NCBI RefSeq assembly: GCF_019925205.1
Contig: NC_083567.1
Coordinates: 62,001 to 126,000, forward strand
DNA length: 64,000 nucleotides
Direction: 5' to 3'
Source of the DNA: Metopolophium dirhodum
Lineage: Eukaryota; Arthropoda; Insecta; Hemiptera; Aphididae
Every line of letters begins with the position of its first letter. Position 1 is the first letter of the stretch. A program made the position numbers and the translations under genes. This document shows positions 34,175 to 43,084 of the stretch, one piece after another. Below the pieces are notes generated by a model. It worked only from the letters and a program-made list of their open reading frames with translations, was not told the DNA's origin and did not search any database.

Positions 34175-37160
34175 AAAAATACTAGTGCCAAACACAGTGA
34201 GAGCATCATAACTTCTAGAACTTCTCAATGAGACGAACCTTCTTCAAAAAATATAACATGAACACTTAGATATATCACATACAAATTATATATGATGCGA
34301 CTTATTGCATCATATAATTTTTATTATATACACCTTATTCATTTGTAAAATTTAAATAATTTGTAACATGTATCTGGAAACGCCAAGGTAATTGAGGCGT
34401 ATTTTTTAAATATGAAAAAAAAAATTTTATTTTGAACCCTGAATATAAAGTCAAATAATAAAATATAAAACCCTCAAAAAAATGATCTTCTATAATTTTT
34501 GTGATGGATGATTTTACTCTTAGATTACTCAATAATCATTAAAAACGATTTTAGATGACAGTGTTGTGTATGGGTCTGAAAGAGAAAATAAATATTACAT
34601 TGACATCCTCTTAAGAGTGGTATTTGTCTTTCTGTATTTACATTAAAAATATGCCCAGAATTAAGGAAGCAAATCATAATATTAATTACTGTAATTGATT
34701 TCATATAATTATTTTATTTTAAGATTTGTCTTAGATTCTAAGCGGAACGATAGATTGTAGCCACATATTATGTGGTTCAGTATAATAATTGTAAAAACTC
34801 ACTGGTTGCTGGGACAGTATTGTCGTACTCTTCTTTTACATGTTTTTTAAATTGTTCAACATCCTCTGGGATATTCAATTTTTTAAGACAATCATCAGGA
34901 CACGTGAATCACCACAAAATTGCATGAAATAAAAATGAGTTAATTAATGTATTATATTATTATTGAAATAGACGTTATACGGCAACTCCATATGAGGTAA
35001 CACCTGCTATGAGCTCTAAGATTTTATACAAAGTAAAAAGTTAAATCACAAGAGAGGAATAATACGTAGTTCGATATCCATTATAGACTAGATCTATAAG
35101 TAGGTACTCTATCCAGTGAGAGAACACACCAGTATTTATCCTGCGATGTTCGTATATATTTTTACGACATTTCATTTTTTAAGTGATTTATGAGAATTTT
35201 TAATATATTATGTACGCATATATACGCCATATTAAATACGTATAGCAAATTTTTCGTTCACTAGTTTCAATAGTGTGCTGTTGGCAGTGGTGGCTCATGC
35301 TATGGGGCACACGGGTACGTGACCCACCTACAAAATTGAGAAGAAAGAAGAAGAATATATTATATTAAATTAAAATTGAATAAAGTATAAGTATTTCTTC
35401 CATCATAATATAGTTGGTACTTGGTAATTTGGTATACTTTTTTTTGTACCGAGCGAATTTTCTATGGAGATAATACTTTCGGCCTTGTGATTTTTCTCCA
35501 AATTCTTCGAAAAACACTAAAAATGAAAAATGAAACGGCACGTTTGTTTATATTTTATTTTGCAAGTCATGCACGCTGGCGGCGGTGGACTCACACACTC
35601 TCTCAATTTTTTAACTTGTGATACTTCACAGACTCGTATCTTGCTTGAAAATTGAAGAATCCGTCCTCTTAAAAATTTATTAAAATGCATAGTAATATTA
35701 TAATTATAGAAACGAAAAGAAAAAAACATAGAAATTATAATTTACATACTTAAAATAAATACATTATTATCACTATAATATACTACTTACCAAATTGCTT
35801 TGCAAAACAGTAGTTTATAAATCCAAAATCGTCTATACATGTAAATTATCAAACGTTTATCGTTACTTTATGATACATACTGATTCGTTAAAATACCGAA
35901 TTAAATACTAATTAATTGATTAATTACAATAATTTTTTTAAGCTTTTACATACCTGAAAATCCAACTTTCGATAAACTTTCTGTTAGTCATTTATAACAT
36001 ACAAAATATAATATTAACAAAGTTAATTTAATGTTTTTTAGTCAAATAAATAATAATGTAAAATAATTTAAGTAAGTTCCAACTCGCATACCTGTAGGAC
36101 AATATATATATACTACCGTAGACCAGGTGTGTGTTGTCAGAAAGAAAAATAACGGAAATTAGGTACTTAATCACTCTTCTGTACAGTATAGATGTCATGT
36201 GTACCTCGTCAAGGAGTACATCACTTTAATTGTTGTATTAAATTTTAAGGTTGTGTTTAGCGATTCTTGGTGTTGTCTGTCAGCCACTTTCACATATTTA
36301 CTATTGTACGATTGAGCATACTATACCTGTTTAGCAACACGATTGGGCACAGAATGTTTTATGCAACGTTGCTACATCGTGCTATTTTATTTGATTCGTA
36401 CCATACTTGGATTTTATTATTTTCATAACTATTATTAATATTATTATTATTATAAAACAGATTTATGAAATATGACTATTATTGGCTATGAAATCATGTT
36501 ATGTTTTTAATTCGTACCATATTTTGAATTATTATAATTATTTGAATAAATTTTTTTGTAAAACAGGTAACACGTCTATGGTCCTTATACTTATAAACGG
36601 AGCATGGGAATAGTTCCAGCTGGCCGACGTGTTTCCCCTGTTTGACGATTACTCAATTATTACTAGTTTATTACTATATTACTAATTTCAGGTTGGGTGA
36701 TCGGTTATTGCGTTTTAACAATATTATTGTAGGATAATGGATTGATGAATAATATACAAAAACTATATTGTTTTTGAATGAATAATTTATTCATCTATTG
36801 AATATATTATGATTTATTATTTATTAATTATTATTGTAATTATGCTTTTTAAAAATATACATTTTTAGTTTTGTGTTTTCATAATATATTGTATAAATAT
36901 GCTAATATATATATTTTATGTTGCCAGAAATGACAATACTGCTATCATGATGATGTCTGTGATTGCTCGACCAAACCCCACAAACCTATAATGCTCTGTC
37001 TATGAGTATAGGTTAGGTCTATGTATAAAATTTAGTTCAAAATTGAAAATGGTAACATTGCAAAGTTTTGTATGCTCAATTATGTAGCTTTTCTTTTGTC
37101 TTTCTATATTCTATGACACGCTGACAAATTTGCACAATAGTGTTTTATGCTTAATCGTGT
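34175..37160. other. Repeat-rich, no gene
   Basis: Bases 35510-35640 resemble 41690-41830 (ATGAAAAATGAAAC... GCACGCTGGCGGCGG-type block). Bases 35670-35760 are a partial copy of the 28185/29575 repeat. No coding region is supported. Confidence 0.45.
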
Positions 37161-37165
37161 CGTAG

Positions 37166-37171
37166 CCCGTA
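37166..37171 (+). repeat. Target site duplication, left (CCCGTA)
   Basis: It is identical to 40813-40818. Six bases is the length Polintons generate. Confidence 0.9.
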
Positions 37172-37636
37172 AGTAGTATATGGGGCACTTCAGGACCCTT
37201 TCATAATTATCAGAATAAGATCACAAAATGAAATAAATCAGAATAAGATCACACTCTCATAATAGTTCAGAATAACATCAGAAATAAAATAATTAATAAT
37301 AGTTCAGAATAACATCAGAAATAAAATAATTAATATTAGTTCAGAATAACATCAGAAATAAAATAATTAATATTAGTTCAGAATAACATCAGAAATAAAA
37401 TAACTTATATAAGTTCAGAATAACATCAGAAATTAAATAACTTATATAAGTTCAGAATAACATCAGAAATTAAATAATTATTATAACATCAGTAAAAGAT
37501 CACAAAGAAAACAATGTGCAAAAAGATCAGAAAATCGAAATGCAATAATAATTGAAATATTTTTTTTACAAAACTTATGAAATATTTATTAAGAAAATCT
37601 AAATGCAATAATAATTAAAATATTTTTTAATAGAAA
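37172..37636 (+). repeat. Left terminal inverted repeat of the mini-Polinton
   Basis: It pairs with 40376-40812. The inner limit is the motif TTTTTTAATAGAA, present in inverted form at the other side. The left copy carries about 30-60 bp of extra sequence (GAATAAGATCAC twice) and one more 37-bp unit than the right. Confidence 0.85.
37264..37485 (+). repeat. Six exact-period 37-bp tandem repeats
   Basis: Units beginning AGTTCAGAATAACATCAG start at 37264, 37301, 37338, 37375, 37412 and 37449, exactly 37 bp apart, without spacers. Confidence 0.93.
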
Positions 37637-37889
37637 CGCTAAAAAAATTAATACCAGATCAAGATTAGAACTTAAACATGTTCAAATTAAAAAAGGTGGA
37701 TTTTTACCAATAGCTATTGCTGTGATTGAAGGTGTAAGTGCTTTGGCTGCAGGTGCAAGTGCAGTTTATACTGCAATAACTGATGCTAAACATAAAAAAA
37801 AATTGGAACAAGAAACAATTCGACATAATAAAGAAATAGAAAAAATTAGATCACAAGGTTCTGGCTTGAAAAAAAAAAAATATATATAG
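37606..37889 (+). CDS. Adenovirus core-peptide-like virion protein
   Basis: An open frame ending at TAG 37887-37889 encodes a basic N-terminal stretch, then KKGGFLPIAIAVIEGVSALA (a hydrophobic membrane-active-looking helix), then a Lys/Glu coiled-coil tail ending in a Lys run. The Gly-Gly-Phe-Leu-Pro motif after basic residues is characteristic of adenovirus pX/mu- and pVI-like peptides and is found before the protease in Polintons. No ATG lies in frame upstream before a TAA near 37605, so translation may start elsewhere or the 5' end is lost. The protease gene starts 18 bases downstream, which fits co-expression. The large Polinton has a PLA2-bearing counterpart at this position. Confidence 0.65.
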
Positions 37890-37906
37890 AAAAAAAAATT
37901 AAAAAA

Positions 37907-38310
37907 ATGAATAAATTTGAAATAAAAACATTTAGAAATAATATTGAAAAATTTGAAGGTATTTATACACGGTTTTGGATTAAAGAAAATAATATAAAAA
38001 TTATAGAGGGTGTTTGATGTTAAATGAATTACCTACAACACCATGGGAAAATGAATGTGGAGTATTTAATTTAAATGATTCTACACAAAATGGTTCTCAT
38101 TGGGTTGCATGGAAAAAAATAAACAATACATTTAAAATATATTTTGACCCATTTGGTCATATAGTTGGTGAGCCACCGAAAGAACTTTTAAAATATTTGG
38201 GTAAAGATAATCTTTTTTGTACTGTTTCCCAATTTCAATATTATAATGATCCACCTATATGTGGTCATTTATGTTTAGAATTTATTGAAAATTATAAAAA
38301 ATTTATTTAA
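37907..38310 (+). pseudogene. Adenovirus-type protease of the mini-Polinton, one frameshift
   Basis: The ATG at 37907 opens a frame that covers the N-terminal part (MNKFEIKTFRNN) up to about 38013. There a one-base shift moves into the frame starting at ATG 38017, which runs to TAA 38308-38310. The catalytic residues are all present in the second part: His in GSHWVAW, Asp in YFDPFG, Gln in VSQFQYY and Cys in PICGHLCLEF. Apart from the shift there is no damage, in contrast to the three stops in the other protease. If translation starts at 38017, the protein would lack the N-terminal substrate loop, so activity is doubtful. Confidence 0.85.
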
Positions 38311-38318
38311 ATATCATA

Positions 38319-38350
38319 TTTTTTTAATAGAAATATTTCTATTAAAAAAT
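38319..38350. terminator. Palindrome after the protease gene
   Basis: TTTTTAATAGAA and its inverse TTCTATTAAAAA flank a short loop, 9 bases after the protease stop. The same hairpin recurs at 39814-39843 and 40366-40392, and a half-site at 37625. Its position at gene ends suggests a transcription or RNA-processing signal; that is inference. Confidence 0.5.
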
Positions 38351-38414
38351 AACAACTCGTTTAATATGTTTTAAATTATATTTATTTCTAAATAACATAA
38401 CAATATATATTTAA

Positions 38415-38635
38415 CAACGAGTCAACGAGTCGTTGTTTTTTTTTTTACGTTAACGTTAGCGTGTTTTATGTTAACGTTTTTTTACGTTAACGTTTTTTTT
38501 TTATGTTAACGAGTCGTTGTTATGTTAACGAGTTGTTGTTTTTTTTACGTTAACGTTAACATTTTTTTTATGTTAACGAATCGTTGTTATGTTAACGAGT
38601 CGTTGTTTTTTTACGTTGACGTTGACGTTGACGAA
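38415..38635. repeat. GTTAAC/CGTTAACG-rich palindromic cluster
   Basis: Roughly fifteen GTTAACG or CGTTAAC motifs alternate with T-runs and ACGAGTCGTTGTT units. Because GTTAAC is self-complementary, the block can form many alternative hairpins. It lies between the protease and the tRNA-like region. Confidence 0.8.
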
Positions 38636-38735
38636 CTAGACTGACTATTTTTCTCAAAATCGAAAATTTAAATCGAATATAATACTTACGAAGTATTATA
38701 TATTTATATATTATAATACCTATACAGTGTTGTAT

Positions 38736-38780
38736 AATAATAATAATAATAATAATAATTATATATATATATATATCAAC
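38736..38780 (+). repeat. Compound microsatellite (ATA)n(TA)n
   Basis: About eight ATA/AAT units are followed by about nine TA units. Confidence 0.85.
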
Positions 38781-38910
38781 GTTAGACTGATTATTTTTGA
38801 ACATCCGGTATTGAATATCTTATCATAATATATAATATGTATAGTTTATATTATGATGTTTTTTTTATCGAATTATTTAAATAGTGTTTAAATAATCATT
38901 ATACATGTCC

Positions 38911-39225
38911 AAGTGTTGTAGCTCAGTGGGTTAACGCGTTTGATTTAAATGTGTTCTTGGTCGGATTGAAACTAGTGGGAGAACGTGTGGCGCCCATATT
39001 CACCTACTAATTTCATCAGGCTTTGAAGACGTTTACGGTAGATTGTATAGGTGGGTGCACACACCTATGCAATCTACTGAAAAACTGTCGTTGACCTGCG
39101 AATAAAACACTTGGGTAATTTCACTGTCCCACGATAGCTTTGCAGATATCTGTAAAAGAGTTCCGGCCTCCTTTTTCCTAACGGGAATCTGCAAAGCTGG
39201 GAATGATTTTGTAGATTTTTTACAT
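38911..39225 (+). ncRNA. Candidate Pol III structured RNA, tRNA-like 5' end
   Basis: A-box TAGCTCAGTGGG (38919-38930) matches the consensus fully. A weak B-box-like GGTCGGATTGA follows 28 nt later, roughly tRNA spacing. Downstream are a 16-bp stem with one G-U-type mismatch (39038-39053 with 39062-39077) and a perfect 12-bp stem AGCTTTGCAGAT with ATCTGCAAAGCT (39132-39143 with 39187-39198). A T6 run near 39214 could end Pol III transcription. It may simply be a tRNA-derived SINE. An overlapping 85-codon minus frame lacks any domain. Confidence 0.4.
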
Positions 39226-39813
39226 TTTTTTTCCATATTTCTATTAAAATTATTAAAAAATAACACGATCGTATAAGAACTATATTTCATTTAATATTTG
39301 ATATTATCAAGTCGGATCAACACAGATATGTTTTATATGCTAATCTACACTACATATTAAAAGTTTACCCCCCGCTTCATATTTTTCATTTAAGTATAAT
39401 TCCGTTGCTATTTATGTTAGAATCTTCATTTTTACATTAAACATTTTTGATTTTAATTCTTTATAAGTCCCCCTCATAGTATCATAGTGTAAAATCGTTT
39501 TCAAAGATTTTTGGATTTTAATTAATTAATTTCATAAGTTTTACGAAAAATATTCTTGAAGGATTAATATAAGTGAATAAACTCCTGATTCACTTATATA
39601 TTTATCTAGAGGTCTCGAATTTAAATCTTCAATCGATTCTGATGCTATCCACTTTTGAAATTGTAGATTTTTCATTAAAAGTTAGAGGCGTCTTGAAGAC
39701 GCCCCTGTGCATCGTTTTATATAAATTGTAGATTTTTCATTATTAATATCATTTTCAAAGATTTTTGGAATTTAATAACGCGCGCCCCATTTGGGTGAGC
39801 GTTAAATATCATA

Positions 39814-39843
39814 TTTTTTTAATAGAACAATTCTATTAAAAAT
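39814..39843. terminator. Palindrome at the 3' end of the minus-strand gene
   Basis: TTTTTAATAGAACAATTCTATTAAAAA, preceded by the same TTAAATATCATA context as the copy after the protease. It lies 17 bases past the end of the minus-strand gene. Confidence 0.5.
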
Positions 39844-39859
39844 TTAATTAATTATATTA

Positions 39860-40243
39860 TTATATTCTAAGCATTTTGTGATCGGAATCTGTACCTCCCA
39901 TGCTAAGACAACATATTTTAATATTTCTGAAATCTTGAACAACACAAATATCATGGAGATATTTGAAAAAATAAGTACCGGTTGTATTTATTAAATCATT
40001 AGCTATTTTACAAATTTCAAGCCATGTTGGCGATTCTAGTATTTTAGTAGCATAAGGTTTTCCATTTCCAGAAATATTGTGTCCATGATCGACAATTAAA
40101 ATATTTCCTTTAATTGGAATTTTATTTAGATTATATTTCATAATTTTAATATTTTTATTATTAGTAGTATTATAGTATTCATATTTACAAAACTTAACAA
40201 AGATTTCATTATTTAATATTGATTTCTCTATTTCGTTTTGCAT
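39860..40243 (-). CDS. Unidentified mini-Polinton protein
   Basis: A clean 127-codon frame begins MQNEIEKSILNNEIF. The first 50 residues are Asn/Lys-rich; the second part is more globular, with the distinctive stretch ILIVDHGHNISGNGKPYA, then ESPTWLEICKIANDL and a C-terminal CCLSMGGTDSDHK. The Asp-His-Gly-His and Gly-Gly-Thr-Asp-Ser clusters could bind metal or phosphate, but I do not recognise the family. It is the only gene on this strand in the element, lies just inside the right terminal repeat and has hairpin motifs on both sides. It looks undamaged, unlike its neighbours. Confidence 0.6.
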   Translation of the reverse strand: MQNEIEKSILNNEIFVKFCKYEYYNTTNNKNIKIMKYNLNKIPIKGNILIVDHGHNISGNGKPYATKILESPTWLEICKIANDLINTTGTYFFKYLHDICVVQDFRNIKICCLSMGGTDSDHKMLRI

Positions 40244-40365
40244 TTCATTTTCTTGTCATTTATTAAAATTTTTGATAGTTGTATCCATTATTTTATTCTA
40301 CATTTCATTTCCTTTAACTCAGGTATTCAATTTCTTTTTAATACATTTTTGCATTTAGATTTTTA

Positions 40366-40392
40366 TTTTTAATAGAACAATTCTATTAAAAA
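40366..40392. promoter_or_regulatory. Palindrome upstream of the minus-strand gene
   Basis: Third copy of the TTTTTAATAGAA / TTCTATTAAAAA hairpin, at the inner border of the right terminal repeat. Confidence 0.45.
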
Positions 40393-40812
40393 ATATTTTA
40401 ATTATTATTGCATTTCATATGTTTTGAGAAAAATATTTTTTAATTATTAATATCATACATTTTGTGAAAAATATTTTAATTATTATTGTATTTAATAAGT
40501 TTTGTGAAAAAAATATTTTAATTATTATTGCATTTCGATTTTCTGATCTTTTTGCATATTGTTTTCTTTGTGATCTTTTACTTATATTTATTATTTAATT
40601 TCTGATGTTATTCTGAACTAATATAAGTTATTTTATTTCTGATGTTATTCTGAGCTAATATTAATTATTTAATTTCTGATGTTATTCTGAACTAATATTA
40701 ATTATTTTATTTCTGATGTTATTCTGAACTAATATAAGTTATTTTATTTCTGATATTATTCTGAACTATTATGATAATTATGAAAGTGTCCTGAAGTGCC
40801 CCATATACTACT
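40376..40812 (-). repeat. Right terminal inverted repeat of the mini-Polinton
   Basis: Inverted copy of 37172-37636. Five 37-bp units end at 40619, 40656, 40693, 40730 and 40767, again at exactly 37-bp steps. The outer end reads GTGCCCCATATACTACT. Confidence 0.88.
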
Positions 40813-40818
40813 CCCGTA
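40813..40818 (+). repeat. Target site duplication, right (CCCGTA)
   Basis: Identical to 37166-37171. Confidence 0.9.
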
Positions 40819-41336
40819 TCTACCTACCTACGTATATTTAATCATCATATCATATTAATTATAATGCTATAATAAAAATGTATTTCACAAAAAGTAATAA
40901 GGTGAGTTGGATTATTGTTTGCCGAAAACATCTCATTTACTATATTATCAATTATTTTAAAAGGATTCAAAACAGTAATTTTCTGTTTCGTCTAACACAC
41001 GCATGACAAAGATTTTAGACGGGTTCTTTGTCAAACATACCAATTGATCTAATGAAGTGATAAGAATTCTAAGAAAACATTTTAATTTGTCGTCAATTCT
41101 TCTTGAAATAGACTTTTGACTTTTCCACATTTTTTTTTTTTGATTTTAACTTCTCCAGAAATTAAAATACGACAATTTTTAAATACTCTTTTTGAAATAA
41201 AACTTCTTTCTTTAGGTGTGGGTAAAAAAAAATTGTAATGAAAAATAAAACGACACCTTTGATGCTAATGTTCTTGGAAACTCAACCGATTGTCTTAATT
41301 TTTATTTTTAATGAAAGATTATAGGTATCACAGAGA

Positions 41337-41366
41337 AGGTTAGGTTAATGTAACCTAACCTAACCT
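41337..41366. repeat. Head-to-head telomeric repeat
   Basis: AGGTTAGGTTA is followed after a short ATG spacer by TAACCTAACCTAACC, i.e. two TTAGG units facing three CCTAA units. It is the third interstitial telomeric site in the window and the only palindromic one. Confidence 0.85.
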
Positions 41367-41539
41367 GTGGAAATAGCATTTGTCTAAGTTAATTAACATA
41401 ATTGTTATGTAATTGTATTAATTAAAATAAACGTGTACATTGTACACCTATGACCTATATATGTATACATGTTTGTTAATCACCATAGTAACGAATAAAG
41501 TAATAATATTATAAGGGCTACGCTAACCGCTCAACATCG

Positions 41540-41830
41540 TTTTTAATATACAATGGTTTATCATTGTATGCAAATATAACACATCCATTACAACTACTGT
41601 ACAGTAGATCAGTACCAACTTGTCCACCTTTTGAGGTAAAACTTCTTTCTTGAGGTGTGGGTGGAAAAAAATCGTAATGAAAAATAAAACGACAGGAAAA
41701 ATGAAACTACACATTTGTTTATTTATTTATTTTGCTATAGCCATGCACGGCGATGGCGGCATGCACGTTTATTTTTATTGTATTGGTTTTTCTCACTCTC
41801 TCCTTAATTCACTTATAACTTCACTGGCCC
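41540..41830 (+). repeat. Dispersed repeat family R3
   Basis: Bases 41550-41650 match 48750-48850 closely (GGTTTATCATTGTAT, CACATCCATTACAACTACTG, CCAACTTGTCCACCTTTTGA). The following segment to 41830 matches 35510-35640. Family unknown. Confidence 0.65.
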
Positions 41831-42085
41831 CAATACTTATGAAAGATGTTGTACTCCCCCAGAATGTAATGGTTGGCTCGTACACTCTCTTTTTTTTTAA
41901 TATGACATTTTTAGGAATTAGAGGGATAATATCAAACACGTGGGAAAGTCGATTTCAACTAGACTTGACGACAAATTCAAATCGGTTTTCATAATTCTTA
42001 TCGCTTCTATAGATTAATTGGAATGTTTGGTGAAAAACATGTCTAAAATACTATGTCGCGCGTGTGTTAGACTAAAACAGAAAAT

Positions 42086-43084
42086 CATGGTATCGAACCC
42101 CCCCCCCCCCCCTTAATAGTATTATTATTTATATTGTAATATATTATTATTGTTATAAACTTTTAAGACTTACCGTATAACGGTGTTAAATTCGAATAGG
42201 TTAGTGTTATAAATAGAAAATAATCAGTAGTTATTTTAAATAAAAACCCGTGATTATTAAATATTATTTATTACATATTTCAGACTTTGGACCGTATCAT
42301 ATTTATAGGAGTAATATTTAAGCAATTCATATGACATGTACACTCAGGCTATGTTTATGTGTGAGTAGTAAATAACATTAGTGTGTTTCCGATAACCACT
42401 GTCACGCCGCGTCGTGCACCGCTCGATATAAGTCTCGCACACGTACGCACATATTAATACTTCGCGAAAATGAAATATATTCTTAAAAACTACTAAAATT
42501 TAAACATACTTTATGAAGTTTAATTTTAATTTCAAAATAATAGTTGAATTCATAAGGCTCTAGACTATGCTCTTTCAAAATATTTTTTTTGATTTAAAAT
42601 CTGATCTGCCCAAAATAAATACAAATGTAATGCAATTTATAAAATAATATATTAATTTTAAGGTGCTATAAAATAGAAAATTGAAAATTGACTTCTTAAA
42701 ATACGCAGATACTTTGTCCAATAACATTCATACATAATACATTATTAAAATCGGATATTCCAAAGTAGTTATGAGCAATTTAACACTGCTTATAGGTCTA
42801 AAACGAATGAAAAATAGGTGTGCTTCGATTCCCATTAAACAACATTTTTTTTTACGCAACTTAGAACTTCACCGCACCTGAGCTAACACCAGAATTTAAT
42901 ATATAGTCACGATCACATCAATTTATTAAATCGTTTGAAGAAAAAATGAAGTTCGGAGGAAAATTTGAAAATGTTTACGTACCTACCACCTGACCATTTT
43001 TTTTGCTTATTAATAATGTATACGTTTATGTTATAATATATTGTATAGAATTGTATTTCATTAGGAGTCACAAAATTAGATAAT
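42086..43084. other. AT-rich DNA with poly-C run
   Basis: A run of about 16 C lies near 42098-42112. No gene is supported. Confidence 0.45.

Larger units (their letters stand above)
37172..40812. mobile_element. Mini-Polinton, 3641 bp, with intact ends
   Basis: The ends are inverted copies: AGTAGTATATGGGGCACTTC on the left matches the inverted right end over the outer 39 bp with one mismatch. The element begins AG and is flanked by the perfect 6-bp duplication CCCGTA, both Polinton hallmarks. The terminal inverted repeats are long (about 37172-37636 and 40376-40812) and contain tandem arrays. Inside are a core-peptide-like gene, a protease gene and an unknown minus-strand gene. Polymerase, integrase, ATPase and capsid genes are absent, so it would need enzymes from a full-length relative. 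Its protease and virion peptide differ clearly from those of the large Polinton at 3.3-13.8 kb, so it is not a deletion product of that copy. Confidence 0.92.
40975..42085. mobile_element. 1.1-kb inverted-repeat element
   Basis: Bases 40975-41085 and 41990-42085 are inverted copies, sharing ATTTTCTGTTT, GTCTAACACACGC and GATAAGAATT-type pieces over about 100 bp. The interior has two direct copies of AAAACTTCTTTCTTNAGGTGTGGG with the following AAAATAAAACGACA block (41202-41256 and 41637-41695) and a head-to-head telomeric repeat. No transposase is present. Confidence 0.7.

Noticed and set aside
37264..37485. Regular 37-bp repeats as a CRISPR array
   Set aside because: There are no unique spacers: the repeats are head to tail, the locus is eukaryotic, and an inverted array sits at the other end of the element.
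38592..38804. 70-codon minus-strand frame with an Ile run
   Set aside because: The Ile run is the translation of the microsatellite at 38736-38780.
38911..38985. A functional tRNA gene
   Set aside because: The D-arm and A-box fit, but there is no acceptor stem pairing, the B-box is poor and no anticodon arm is convincing.
39033..39290. 85-codon minus-strand frame as a protein gene
   Set aside because: It overlaps the structured hairpins and has no recognisable domain; the stems explain the sequence better.
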